NCBI GenBank assembly: GCA_020853575.1
Contig: JADYYP010000068.1
Span: forward strand, 62,001 to 126,000
DNA length: 64,000 bases
DNA from: Planctomycetota bacterium
GTDB taxonomy: Bacteria > Planctomycetota > UBA1135 > GCA-002686595
Direction: 5' to 3'
Of this stretch, positions 1 through 8,505 are shown one piece after another. Numbering within the stretch: position 1 is the stretch's first letter; each line of letters opens with the position of its first letter. Position numbers and translations under genes: made by a program. Below the pieces are notes generated by a model. That model had not been told where the DNA came from. It saw only the letters and a program-made list of their open reading frames with translations, and searched no databases.

Positions 1-2
1 AC

Positions 3-29
3 GAGCTCTCGCGCCTGCTCCAAGGCTGA
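3..29 (+). CDS. 3' end of an upstream gene (partial)
   Basis: The first bases read as an open frame ending Glu-Leu-Ser-Arg-Leu-Leu-Gln-Gly and a TGA stop at 27-29. A hairpin with a T run follows 38 bases later, which fits the end of a transcription unit. Only nine codons are visible, so neither the product nor even the frame can be confirmed. Another frame stays open much longer, but it would run through the hairpin. Confidence 0.3.
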   Translation, partial: ELSRLLQG

Positions 30-66
30 CCCGCTGCCGATTCGATCCTGTTCCCAGCAAGTCGTT

Positions 67-104
67 CGAGGGAAGTTCCGGGAGGGGCTTCCCTCGGGCC
101 TTTT
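67..104 (+). terminator. Putative rho-independent terminator
   Basis: A perfect 9-bp inverted repeat is seen: CGAGGGAAG at 67-75 pairs with CTTCCCTCG at 88-96 across a 12-base loop. It is followed by GGCC and four T at 101-104. It lies between the end of the upstream gene and the sigma-factor gene starting at 212, so it probably ends the upstream transcript. Confidence 0.5.
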
Positions 105-211
105 CCGGGGCGCGCGGTGCTCGTCGGTGCTTGTCGCCACCGCCCGCCGCCCCGCCGATCTGAGCGGACTGTGAACTCCCCAAGCGCCGATCTCGCGTAG
201 GCTCGGGAGCG

Positions 212-3076
212 ATGGACGACGTGGAGCTCGACGATACCCACGCGCTCGCGGCACAGACGAACTTCGTGCGCGAGCTGGCTCGTCGTCTGACGCGTGATGA
301 GCATGCCGCGGAGGACATCGCCCAGGATGCGTGGCTGATCGCACTGCGCAAGCGCGACGCCGTGCGCGGTCCAATGCGCGCCTGGCTCGTGGGCGTGGTC
401 GGCAACCTGGTGGTCGATCGGCGGAGATCGCGTCTGCGGCGCGACAGGCGCGAGCGGGCTGTGGCCCGGCCGGAAGCCGAGGCCCCGTTCGACTCCGCGA
501 TGCTCGCCGACGAGACACGCGCACGCGTCAAGCTCGTGATCGCCGAGCTTGCCCCGGCCTACCGTGATGTGCTCGTCCTGCGCTACTACGAGGATCTCTC
601 GCCGGCGGAGATCGCGCAGCAGCTCGCGCTGCCGCTCGAAACCGTGCGCACGCGTCTCAAGCGCGGACTCGCGCAGTTGCGCCAGAAGTTGGCGCGCGAG
701 GGGCGCGACGAGTCGACATTGCGCGGTTTGGTGTGGCTGCTCGTGGGCGAGAGCTGGCGAACAAGGCGACCCGCCTGGCGCGCGGCGGCATCTCTGGCCC
801 TGGTGGTCATCGCTGGCGCGTTGATCGTGTGGGCGAGGCAGCGTCGCACTGAAGCAGCCCCCGCTGAGGAGGCCGCGGCGCCGAGTCACGAAGCCGCGCT
901 CGAGGGCGCGCGCGCTCGAAGCGTGCAGGAGCCCGAGTCGCGCACGGCCAGTGCCGAGCCCGTGATCGATGAACCAGGCGGCCTGGTGCGCACGCGCTCG
1001 CTCGCCGGGACCGTGGTCGACACGGCGGGACGGCCCGTGGCGGGGGCCCGCGTCTCTTGGCGTCGAAACCGTCGTGACGTGGCGGCGAGCGAGGTCGCGT
1101 CGACCGCCAGCGCCACCGATGGCACGTTCGAACTGCTCGATGTCGACTCCGACTTCGTCGCGGATGCGAGCGACGGAGCGCGTCGAGCTCGCCTGAACCT
1201 GATCGGGGCGCGCGCCACTCGTGGTCGGCTCGCAGGCTTGGTCTTCGTGCTCGAAACGCCTCGCGCGCTGAGCGGTACGGTCGTCGACGCTCGCGGCGCC
1301 CCCGTGGAGGGAGCGCAGGTGCAGGTCGGTGCGCGAGCCGCGGACGGCGTCGAATTCCCCACGGCCTTTCGCGGCGTGAAGTGGGGGCGCGCACAGATGC
1401 TCTCGGCGACCACCGATCGCCGCGGGCGATTCCAGATCGAGGGCCTGCTCGGCGGCCTGCTGCGGTTGACCGCGTCGCATCCGGACTTCGCGCGAGCGGC
1501 GCTGGCGGTGTCCGCTGGAACCACCGAGGTCGAGGTCGTGATGCGCGAGGGCGTTGCTCCGCGCTGGCGCATCGTCGACGAGCGCGGAGGGCCGATCGAG
1601 GGTGCGCGAGTGCGGATGAAGCGCGCCGCCGTGGAGCGCGAAGCCACCAGCGACGCGCACGGGGAGTTCGTGCGCGAGCGCTTGGATGTCGGAGAGCGCT
1701 TGGACCTGGCCATCGAGGCCTCTGGTTTCGCGAGCGAGGTGCTTCAGAGCGTCGCGGTCGAGAGCGACGGAGTGCGCGACTTCGTCTTGAGCGCGCCGCG
1801 GAGCCTGCGTGGCGTCGTTCTCGATCGCGCAGGTCGTCCGCTGGGCGGGGCGAACCTGATCGCTCGCCGACCGCTGCTGGACGTTGCTCGGGCCGACCTG
1901 CGGTTGGCGCTGTTGCCTCCTGCGCTCGAGAGCGTGCGCAGCGACGCTCAGGGGCGATTCGAGTTCGCACGTGTTCCACCAGGGCCACTGACCATCGACG
2001 TGTGGTTGCAGCGCGGGTCCGAGGCCACGGAGACGTTTGCGATCGCGCCCGGCGAGCAGGCTGTCGAGCTGGAGATCGGCGCAGCCGACGCGCGCCGTCC
2101 CAAGCTCACGATCGCAGTGCGCGACGCCGGCAGCGGAACTGCGCTCGGGTCTTTCACCGTGAGCGCCACGCCGCGCGCCGACACGCTGCGTTTCGGAACG
2201 CGCGTGCTGCGCGTCGAGTCCGTCGACGCAACCCCATGGCACGCGCTCGAGCCCGGGTCGTGGTGGCTGCACGTCGAGGCACCTGGCCATGCGCCACTCG
2301 TGCGCGAGCTCGAGCTCGCGCCGTCCGCTGCGGAGACCCTCGAGCTCGAGCTCGAGCGCACGACCTCGCTCGCGCTCAGCGTGGTCGACGCCGCTGGGGC
2401 GCCGCTGGCGTTCGCGTCCGTCGCTCTGCGCCGAGCCTCCGGCGAGCGCGTGCTGACGGATCTGGGCGGCGATCGCAGCAGCGATGAGGTGGTGCTCGAC
2501 CATCTCGGCCGCGCGCGCTTCGAAGCCTTGCCCGCGGCCAAGTTGACGCTCGAGATCCGCACGGCGTGGAGCGCGTCCGCGAGCCGCATCGAGCTCGACC
2601 TGGGGCGCGACGAGGTCCGCGAGAGCGTCGTGGTCCTTGAAGGCCTGCACCGCTCCGACATGACGCGGTCCTTGGTGCTCGACGGGCTCGAGGACTTCGA
2701 AGGCCGCGCGCTCGGCCTGCGCGTGCGCGACGCGTCGGGCGCGTCGCGTCTCGATTTCGTCGGACGGATCGTCGACGGCCAGCTCGAGCCCGCGGAGCAG
2801 CGCGACGTGTTGCTGGTCATGCGGCGGACCATCGACCTCGCGGCGGCGCACCCCGCCGACACCTGGCTCGAGCAGCGCGGCAGCGCTTGGCACGCGCCTG
2901 ACGGAAGCACCGTCTTCAGCGCGGCCTGGCGAGCGATTCCGTTGCCGGCGGGGCGCGCCAGCGTCGAGCTCGAGCTCGAGGGCTGTCCGGGGCGCATCGA
3001 GAGCCTGGAGCCCGGCGCGTCGGATGTCGTCCTGCATCTCTCCTGCGCCAGCGCGGGCGACCGGGGATCGCGCTGA
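212..3076 (+). CDS. ECF sigma factor fused to exported carboxypeptidase-regulatory-like repeats
   Basis: This 954-residue protein has two unlike halves. Residues 15-75 look like sigma-70 region 2 (helices with an acidic patch and a WL...R-rich DNA-facing end) and 105-158 like region 4 (sequence APAYRDVLVLRYYEDLS, then a helix-turn-helix ending RTRLKRGLAQLR). A hydrophobic helix at 188-207 follows, then about 740 residues of beta-rich modules with repeated G-x-V-x-D-x-x-G-x-P-x-x-G-A-x-V signatures of CarboxypepD_reg-like domains. If the helix is inserted, the sigma part stays in the cytoplasm and the repeats are outside. I infer a membrane-held sigma factor that is released or signalled through the repeats. 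A TAGGCT box at 198-203 lies 8 bases before the ATG. The gene at 20389 has the same architecture. Confidence 0.85.
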   Translation: MDDVELDDTHALAAQTNFVRELARRLTRDEHAAEDIAQDAWLIALRKRDAVRGPMRAWLVGVVGNLVVDRRRSRLRRDRRERAVARPEAEAPFDSAMLADETRARVKLVIAELAPAYRDVLVLRYYEDLSPAEIAQQLALPLETVRTRLKRGLAQLRQKLAREGRDESTLRGLVWLLVGESWRTRRPAWRAAASLALVVIAGALIVWARQRRTEAAPAEEAAAPSHEAALEGARARSVQEPESRTASAEPVIDEPGGLVRTRSLAGTVVDTAGRPVAGARVSWRRNRRDVAASEVASTASATDGTFELLDVDSDFVADASDGARRARLNLIGARATRGRLAGLVFVLETPRALSGTVVDARGAPVEGAQVQVGARAADGVEFPTAFRGVKWGRAQMLSATTDRRGRFQIEGLLGGLLRLTASHPDFARAALAVSAGTTEVEVVMREGVAPRWRIVDERGGPIEGARVRMKRAAVEREATSDAHGEFVRERLDVGERLDLAIEASGFASEVLQSVAVESDGVRDFVLSAPRSLRGVVLDRAGRPLGGANLIARRPLLDVARADLRLALLPPALESVRSDAQGRFEFARVPPGPLTIDVWLQRGSEATETFAIAPGEQAVELEIGAADARRPKLTIAVRDAGSGTALGSFTVSATPRADTLRFGTRVLRVESVDATPWHALEPGSWWLHVEAPGHAPLVRELELAPSAAETLELELERTTSLALSVVDAAGAPLAFASVALRRASGERVLTDLGGDRSSDEVVLDHLGRARFEALPAAKLTLEIRTAWSASASRIELDLGRDEVRESVVVLEGLHRSDMTRSLVLDGLEDFEGRALGLRVRDASGASRLDFVGRIVDGQLEPAEQRDVLLVMRRTIDLAAAHPADTWLEQRGSAWHAPDGSTVFSAAWRAIPLPAGRASVELELEGCPGRIESLEPGASDVVLHLSCASAGDRGSR

Positions 3077-3085
3077 CCGCGCTGG

Positions 3086-3694
3086 ATGCGCTACAACACA
3101 TCGTCGATGGCGGCCATCCCTTCGAGCTCACCACGCTCGCGCACGCTGGCTCGCGGTCGTCGCATCGTGCTGCGCACGCCGACGGCGGCCGACGAAGAGG
3201 AGTTCCTGGCGCTGCGGCGCGCGAGTTGGACCTTTCTCGCGCCCTGGCAGGCGGAATCGCCCGGCTTGGATCCGCTGGGCAGCGCGATGTTCGAGCGCTA
3301 CTTGCGCTTCGGAGCCGCGCACGCGCGACTGCGTCTCTTGGTCTGCTCGCGCCGCAGCGGCGCGATCCTGGGCTCGATCTCGCTCAGCGACATCGATCGT
3401 GTGCGCGGAACGGCGACAGTGGGCTACTGGATCGGCGAGCGGCACGCGCGCAAGGGCAAGATGAGCGAGGCGCTCGCGTTGGTGCTCGAACGCGTCGCGT
3501 CGCGGCTCGACTTGCGCGCACTCGAGGTCTACGTGTTGCCCGAGAACCGGGCGTCGAAGGGGCTCTTGGCCAAGCTCGGCTTCACGCGCCGTGGCACGGC
3601 CTTCGACTACCAAGTCGTGCGCGGCGAGGCCCGCGATCACGAGCGTTGGACGTTCACTTGCCCCAGTCGCGCAAGTAGCGGAAATCCTGGTTGA
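3086..3694 (+). CDS. GNAT-family N-acetyltransferase (RimJ/RimL-like)
   Basis: The 202-residue protein has the layout of RimJ/RimL-type GNAT acetyltransferases: a start strand with RxxxLRTPTAADEEEFLALR, then a central LGSISLSDI strand, a VGYWIGERHARKGKMSEAL acetyl-CoA loop, and YVLPENRASKGLLAKLGF near the end. These enzymes move an acetyl group from acetyl-CoA to an amine, often a protein N-terminus; the substrate here is unknown. It begins 9 bases after the sigma-fusion gene, so the two may be co-transcribed. An alternative ATG lies at 3107, still before the first conserved strand. Its 3' end overlaps the convergent nadE gene by 41 bases. Confidence 0.8.
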   Translation: MRYNTSSMAAIPSSSPRSRTLARGRRIVLRTPTAADEEEFLALRRASWTFLAPWQAESPGLDPLGSAMFERYLRFGAAHARLRLLVCSRRSGAILGSISLSDIDRVRGTATVGYWIGERHARKGKMSEALALVLERVASRLDLRALEVYVLPENRASKGLLAKLGFTRRGTAFDYQVVRGEARDHERWTFTCPSRASSGNPG

Positions 3695-4475
3695 TGGTGC
3701 GCTTGGAGAGCTTGGCGATCAGTGGCATCACGCGCTTGAACTGCGTCGCGGCGATGCGCGACGCGACGCGCCGCACGAACTGCACGTCGAAGCCGCGTTC
3801 GACCAGCTCGGCCTCGCTCAGTCGTTCGTCGACCATCAAGTACAGCAGGCGATCGGCGTCGGCGTAGGTGAAGCCCAACTCGCCTTCGTCGGTCTGGCCT
3901 TCGAAGAGATCCGCCGACGGTGCCTTGTCGAGGATCTGCGCCGGAACGCCGAGATGCCGCGAGAGCTGGTAGATCTGGTGCTTGTACAGGTCGCCGATCG
4001 GATTGACGGCGCTGGCCGAGTCGCCCCACTGCGTCGAATAGCCCAGCAGGATCTCGGTCTTGTTGCTGGTGCCGATCACCAAGCCCTTGAAGTCCACCGA
4101 TTGGTCGTACAGCACGATCATGCGGCAGCGCGCCATCACGTTGCCGCGGCGCATGCGGTCGCGCACGTCGTGCGCCGCGAGGTAGCCGTCGGCCATGGCC
4201 GTGATCTCGAGCTTCTTGGTGGCGATTCCCAGCGAGCTCGCCAGGAGTCGCGCGTGGCCCTCGCTGTCGGGATTCGAGGTCTTGTAGGGCATCATCACGC
4301 CGAGCACGTTCTGCGGTCCGAAGGCGCGCGCGCACAGCGCGGCCACCAGCGCCGAGTCGACGCCGCCCGAGATGCCCAGCACGGCCCGCGAGAAGCCGGC
4401 GCTGGCGAGCTCCTCGCGCAGGAACTGCACGAGCAAGCGCTCGACCAGCGGAGCGTGGATGTCGAGCGCGCTCAT
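3654..4475 (-). CDS. nadE: NAD+ synthetase, synthetase subunit
   Basis: The 273-residue protein is the ATP-pyrophosphatase half of NAD+ synthetase, which adenylates nicotinic acid adenine dinucleotide and amidates it to NAD+. The PP-loop SGGVDS is at residues 36-41, and LVIGTSNKTEILLGYSTQWGD and NPIGDLYKHQIYQLSRHL match family signatures. Bacterial glutamine-using enzymes are normally single chains of more than 550 residues with an N-terminal nitrilase-like glutaminase. Here that half is the separate gene just upstream. The ATG at 4475 overlaps the stop of that gene as ATGA, giving translational coupling. The frame stays open further upstream, but that would lie inside the glutaminase gene, so the ATG at 4475 is chosen. 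Confidence 0.93.
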   Translation of the reverse strand: MSALDIHAPLVERLLVQFLREELASAGFSRAVLGISGGVDSALVAALCARAFGPQNVLGVMMPYKTSNPDSEGHARLLASSLGIATKKLEITAMADGYLAAHDVRDRMRRGNVMARCRMIVLYDQSVDFKGLVIGTSNKTEILLGYSTQWGDSASAVNPIGDLYKHQIYQLSRHLGVPAQILDKAPSADLFEGQTDEGELGFTYADADRLLYLMVDERLSEAELVERGFDVQFVRRVASRIAATQFKRVMPLIAKLSKRTINQDFRYLRDWGK

Positions 4476-5326
4476 GCGCCCCTCCCGTTGCCGATGCGCG
4501 CCAGCCCTTGAGCCAGGATCCAGGGCTTCGAGTCGCGCAGGAGCGGTGTCGCGACGCGCGCGCGGCGCAGCTCGTGCGAGGTGATGCGCGCGTCGAGACG
4601 CCCGGTCTCGAGTCCGTCGAGTCCCGCGGATTGCGCTCCGAAGGGATCGATCACGCGCGAGCCACCCCAGAAGAAGATGCCGTCCTCCCAGCCGACGCGA
4701 TTGCAGTACACGACCCAGGTCTGGAACAGGAGGCCGTGCGCTTCGAGCAACGTGCGCCACATGCGCTCGGAGCCCAGCTCCGTCGAGGCGTGGTCGATGC
4801 CGCGACCCGGGCTGCAGCTGGGGATCAGCATGGCGTCGACGCCGTCGAGGAAATGCTGGTAGCCGCTCGAGACGTGCCACACGTCCTCGCAGATCATGAT
4901 GCCGAAGCGCCCGTGCTTGGAGGCGAACGAGTGGAAGCCCGAGCCCGCCGCGAACTCGCGCATCTCGTCGAACATGCCGTAGGTCACCAGGTGCACCTTG
5001 CGATGCACGTGCAGCGTGTGTCCGTCCTCCAGGAACGCGACCGAGTTGTAGATGCGGCCGTCGGAGGCGTGCTCGACGAAGCCCACGGCGATCGAGATGC
5101 GCCGCGAGAGCTCCTTCAAGCGCGCCAGCTCGGGCGAGTCGAGCGACAGCGCGACCTCGGCCGTCTGGTCCTTGAGGAAGTAGCCGGTCAGTGACAGCTC
5201 GGGAAACACGATGAGCTGCGATCCGCCGGCGATCGCGGCTTCGATCGCGGCCACGTGCTCTTCCAGATTGCGCCCGACGTTTCCGAGCGCCGGGTTGGTC
5301 TGGGCAACGGTGAGGCGACAGTCCAT
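4472..5326 (-). CDS. Nitrilase-family glutaminase partner of NadE
   Basis: This 284-residue carbon-nitrogen hydrolase carries the nitrilase triad: Glu43 in FPELSLTGY, Lys110 in HRKVHL, and Cys146 in ICEDVWH. In glutamine-dependent NAD+ synthetases a domain of this type hydrolyses glutamine and passes ammonia to the synthetase site. FPELSLTGYF and the KVHLVTYGMFDE stretch resemble that domain rather than a generic amidase. Its stop overlaps the start of nadE by four bases (ATGA), so the two are made together and I infer that they form a two-subunit enzyme. A TAGGAT box at 5336-5341 lies 9 bases before the ATG on the coding strand. Confidence 0.88.
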   Translation of the reverse strand: MDCRLTVAQTNPALGNVGRNLEEHVAAIEAAIAGGSQLIVFPELSLTGYFLKDQTAEVALSLDSPELARLKELSRRISIAVGFVEHASDGRIYNSVAFLEDGHTLHVHRKVHLVTYGMFDEMREFAAGSGFHSFASKHGRFGIMICEDVWHVSSGYQHFLDGVDAMLIPSCSPGRGIDHASTELGSERMWRTLLEAHGLLFQTWVVYCNRVGWEDGIFFWGGSRVIDPFGAQSAGLDGLETGRLDARITSHELRRARVATPLLRDSKPWILAQGLARIGNGRGA

Positions 5327-5408
5327 AGAGCGCCGATCCTACCCAGTGGCGAGCGCGGACGACTGCGGCGAATCGACTCCTCGCGGCACTCGCGCTGCGC
5401 CTCCGCCG

Positions 5409-6422
5409 TCAGCGCGCACGACGTGCGTGGGCCAGCGCGGCGCGGGACAACTCGGCGGTGTCGACACCGGCCGCTTCACCCTCGTAGTTGAGCAGCAGCC
5501 GGTGGCGCAGCGCCGGCACGCACACGGCCTCGAGGTCCTCGTGCGCGACGTGCAGTCGGCCGGCGAGCAGCGCGCGTGCCTTGGCGGCCCACAGGAGCGC
5601 CTGTCCGCCGCGCGGGCTGGCCCCGTGCCGCACGTAGCGCCGCACGCTCTCGGGGGCGTCGGCATCGGCATGTGTCGCCAGCACGGTGCGCGCGACGAGC
5701 TCGAGCATGTCGCTCGCCGCCGGGACCTCGCGCACCAACGCGCGCAGCCGTTCGAGCTCACCGCGACTCATCGCCGGCGCCACGGCGCGCACGCCGCCGC
5801 CGCCGGTCGCGTGCAACACCTGCACGATCTCGGCCAATTCGGGGCGCGAGATCACGATCTTGAACAGGAAGCGATCGAGCTGCGCCTCGGGCAATGGGAA
5901 CGTGCCTTCCATCTCGATCGGATTCTCCGTCGCGATCAGGAAGAACGGCTGCTCGAGGGCGTGGGTCTCGCCGTACAGCGTGACGCGCGCCTCGGACATG
6001 GCTTCGAGCAAGGCCGACTGCGTGCGCGGACTCGCTCGGTTGATCTCGTCGGCGAGCACGACATTCGCGAACACCGGCCCGCGCTCGAAGCTGAAGTGCT
6101 TCTTCCCCTGCGCGTCCTCTTCGAGCAAGCGCGCGCCGAGGATGTCGCCGGGCATCAGGTCGGGCGTGAACTGGATGCGCCGGAACGACAGCGCCAGCCC
6201 GCTCGCGAGAGCTTGCACCAAGGTCGTCTTCCCCAGGCCCGGCACGCCTTCGATCAACACGTGGCCGCCGGCGTACAGCGCCCAGAAGAGCTCGTCGACG
6301 ACACGCGCGTGGCCCACGAACACGTCGCGCACCGCACGCGCGAGCCGCGCGTGGGCCTGGAGCAGGCTCTCGAGCTCGCGCTCGAGGGCCTTCAGGTCGT
6401 TTCCAGTTTGCGCAGCATCCAT
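5409..6422 (-). CDS. MoxR-family AAA+ ATPase
   Basis: The 337-residue protein is a MoxR AAA+ ATPase. Walker A GVPGLGKT is at residues 59-66, Walker B LADEINR at 123-129, and the sensor region IATENPIE, with Asn167, follows, as does GTFPLPEAQLDRF. MoxR proteins act as chaperones that help mature or activate protein complexes, usually next to DUF58 and von Willebrand A (Bat) genes. No such partner is adjacent here. The nearest Bat-like gene is the BatD-like protein at 36745, 30 kb away. The start at 6422 lies inside the end of the upstream HAD gene (31-base overlap), suggesting coupled translation. Confidence 0.92.
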   Translation of the reverse strand: MDAAQTGNDLKALERELESLLQAHARLARAVRDVFVGHARVVDELFWALYAGGHVLIEGVPGLGKTTLVQALASGLALSFRRIQFTPDLMPGDILGARLLEEDAQGKKHFSFERGPVFANVVLADEINRASPRTQSALLEAMSEARVTLYGETHALEQPFFLIATENPIEMEGTFPLPEAQLDRFLFKIVISRPELAEIVQVLHATGGGGVRAVAPAMSRGELERLRALVREVPAASDMLELVARTVLATHADADAPESVRRYVRHGASPRGGQALLWAAKARALLAGRLHVAHEDLEAVCVPALRHRLLLNYEGEAAGVDTAELSRAALAHARRAR

Positions 6423-7108
6423 TGCTCGAACTCGGGCAGATCGTGGACCGTCGCGCACCCCGGAGAATGGTGCGTCCGCGTACGGTCGATCAGGACCGGA
6501 AGGATGCCAAGCGCTCGCGCTCCGTGCACGTCTCGAACGAGGTCGTCGCCGAGGTGCACGGCGCGCTCCGCACGCACGCCGGCGCGGCGCAAGGCCAGCT
6601 CGAAGATCTCCGGCTCGGGCTTCTCGCGGCGTTCGAGCGCTGAAACGAGCGCGAAATCGAGCGCGCGGTCGAGTCCGAGCCCGCTCAGGATCTCGGGCAA
6701 TCGCTCGCTCCAATTCGACACCACGCCGACCACCAGGCCTCGGCCGCGCAACGTGCAGCACAGCTCGAGCGCGCCGGGGAACAAGCGGTACGTGTCGGGC
6801 CGAGCAAAGCGCTCGATCAGGCGCGCGCGGACCGTCGCCAGCCGCGCCGCGGGCAAGCCCAGCCGTTCGACGAACACGGCCGCGATGAAATGCTCGAACC
6901 ATCCCTGCGTGTAGCGGAAATGCCCGTCGATCTCGCGTGGCAGCGTGTCGTGCACGGCGTGCATCGCCGCGTGCATGGACTGCGGTGTGACGGCGAGCTC
7001 GACCTCGCGCGCCGCTTGAACGTAGAGCTCGAAACGCGATGGGTGTTCGTGGATCAGCGTGCCACCAGCATCCAGGAACACCGCAGAGATCGGAGCGCGC
7101 CTCGTCAA
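6392..7108 (-). CDS. HAD-superfamily hydrolase (subfamily IA type)
   Basis: About 238 residues with the haloacid dehalogenase motifs: motif I VFLDAGGTL (nucleophile Asp13 with the TTG start), motif II VVSNWS, the motif III lysine in ERREKPEPEIF, and motif IV HLGDDLVRDVHGA. The second motif-I aspartate is replaced by glycine, a change also seen in DxGGT-type relatives. These are usually phosphatases; the substrate cannot be named. No ATG precedes motif I. I chose TTG at 7108. A GTG at 7081 is possible but would leave only three residues before the nucleophile. The gene overlaps moxR by 31 bases and is divergent from the TPR lipoprotein. Confidence 0.8.
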   Translation of the reverse strand: MTRRAPISAVFLDAGGTLIHEHPSRFELYVQAAREVELAVTPQSMHAAMHAVHDTLPREIDGHFRYTQGWFEHFIAAVFVERLGLPAARLATVRARLIERFARPDTYRLFPGALELCCTLRGRGLVVGVVSNWSERLPEILSGLGLDRALDFALVSALERREKPEPEIFELALRRAGVRAERAVHLGDDLVRDVHGARALGILPVLIDRTRTHHSPGCATVHDLPEFEQWMLRKLETT

Positions 7109-7174
7109 GCGCCACCAGGCTACGACGCGCCGCGAGGAGTTTCCCGCGCGTTGCGCTAAGCTCGCGCCTCGCCG

Positions 7175-8200
7175 ATGCACTCGCGAACGTTCCATGCCGT
7201 GCTGCTCGCCACCGTCCTCGCGGCGGCCTGCTCGTCGACGCCCAAGGGGATCCGACGCTTGCCGCGCGCCTACGAGATCGACGCGGCTTCGGCTGGGGCC
7301 GCGGCGGAGCAGGGCGACTGGCTGCTGGCGGCCAGCCGCTGGTACGAGATCTACCTGCGCGACGACGCGGAGGCGGTGCGCGCCGGCGTCGAGACCGCGC
7401 GCTCGCTGGTCGCCGCGCGACAGATCCGCAGCGCGCGCGAGTTCCTCGAATCCGCCATCGTCGAGCATCGCGATCAATCCGAGCTCCTCGAGGCCTATGC
7501 CAACGTGCTGGTGCTCTCGGGGTTCAGGCGCGCCGCCGAACCGTACTTCGAGCGCGCGATCGACCTCGATCCGGACCGACGCTCGGCGATGCTCGCCCTG
7601 GCGCGCGTCCAGGTCGAGTTGAAGCACTTCACCAGCGCGTCGGAGTGGTTGCAGCGCCGACTGGACTTGGGCGCGAGCGACGCGGAGACCTGGAGTCTGT
7701 TGGCCAGCGCGCGCCGCGGCCAAGGTCGTCCGCTCGAGGCCTTCGCCGCTCACGAAAAGGCCTTCGAGCTCGGCGAAGCGCGCGCTGATCGCCTGGTGTT
7801 CGCGGCGACGGCGTTCCTCGAGCTCCCCGGCGACGAGCGCACGCCGCTGCGCGCCGCGAGCGCCGAACGCTGGTTGCGGCGCGCGCTCGAGCTCGAGCCG
7901 CGCGAGCCCTTGCATTTCGAGGCGTTGGGTCGGCTGCGCGAGGCAACGGGCCAGATCGACGCGGCGCTCGAGTGCTATCGCGCTGCTCTGGCCGTCGCTC
8001 CAGCACACGTGCGCAGTGGCTTGCGACTAGCGGAGTTGCTCGCGGGGCGCGGCGAGCGGGCGGCGGCGAGCGCCGTGCTCGAGGCTCTGCTGCCACTGGT
8101 GCCCGACGCCGAGCTCGCCGAGCCGGTCCGCGAGCGCCTGCGCGCGCTGCACGCCGCCGATCAGGCCACGGACGACGCGCCTCGGCCGCGCGAGCGCTGA
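7175..8200 (+). CDS. TPR-repeat lipoprotein
   Basis: A 341-residue exported protein. Residues 1-19 form a lipoprotein signal ending LAAAC, with Cys19 as the likely lipidated residue. The rest is alpha-helical and made of degenerate tetratricopeptide repeats, with stretches such as YANVLVLSGFRRAAEPYFERA and HFEALGRLREATGQIDAALECY. TPR proteins of this kind usually scaffold protein complexes; no partner is identifiable. A TAAGCT box at 7157-7162 lies 12 bases before the ATG, so the leader would be very short. The 3' end is 13 bases from the convergent small gene. Confidence 0.8.
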   Translation: MHSRTFHAVLLATVLAAACSSTPKGIRRLPRAYEIDAASAGAAAEQGDWLLAASRWYEIYLRDDAEAVRAGVETARSLVAARQIRSAREFLESAIVEHRDQSELLEAYANVLVLSGFRRAAEPYFERAIDLDPDRRSAMLALARVQVELKHFTSASEWLQRRLDLGASDAETWSLLASARRGQGRPLEAFAAHEKAFELGEARADRLVFAATAFLELPGDERTPLRAASAERWLRRALELEPREPLHFEALGRLREATGQIDAALECYRAALAVAPAHVRSGLRLAELLAGRGERAAASAVLEALLPLVPDAELAEPVRERLRALHAADQATDDAPRPRER

Positions 8201-8213
8201 ACGACGCTGGCCC

Positions 8214-8450
8214 TCAGCGGCACAGGCGCGCCACGAGGGCTTCGACCTGATCGCTGAGCGCTTGCGCGAACTCTGATCCGAAGTCGACCTCGAGCACGTC
8301 GATCTCGGGGAATTGGTAGCGCCCCGAGTTGCGGTTGAAGGGGATGCCGTACTCCCACTTGTTGCCGTCGGAGGCGTGGATCGTGACCGCGACTTGATCG
8401 TCGCCTTCGACCGGCTCGACCGTGTATTTGACGACTTCGTAGTGGGCCAT
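8214..8450 (-). CDS. Small conserved protein of unknown function (paralogue of 43077-43334)
   Basis: A 78-residue acidic protein with no signal peptide or membrane helix. I do not recognise the family. It aligns clearly with the 85-residue product at 43077: both have E-x-Y/D-Y-x-x-x-F-N/D-x-x-SGRY-x-F, then E-x-D-V/L-LE-x-DFG-x-E-F/W and a helical C-terminus. The pattern suggests a short beta-sheet followed by an amphipathic helix. The ATG at 8450 is the first start before the conserved part; the frame stays open upstream but would overlap the MltA gene. It lies downstream of the lytic transglycosylase on the same strand with a 55-base gap, so the two could share a transcript. Confidence 0.65.
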   Translation of the reverse strand: MAHYEVVKYTVEPVEGDDQVAVTIHASDGNKWEYGIPFNRNSGRYQFPEIDVLEVDFGSEFAQALSDQVEALVARLCR

Positions 8451-8505
8451 CGGGAACCAGCGTGGTCGTGCGAGCTGCGCGGCGGATCCTATCGGGCGCA
8501 GGCGC

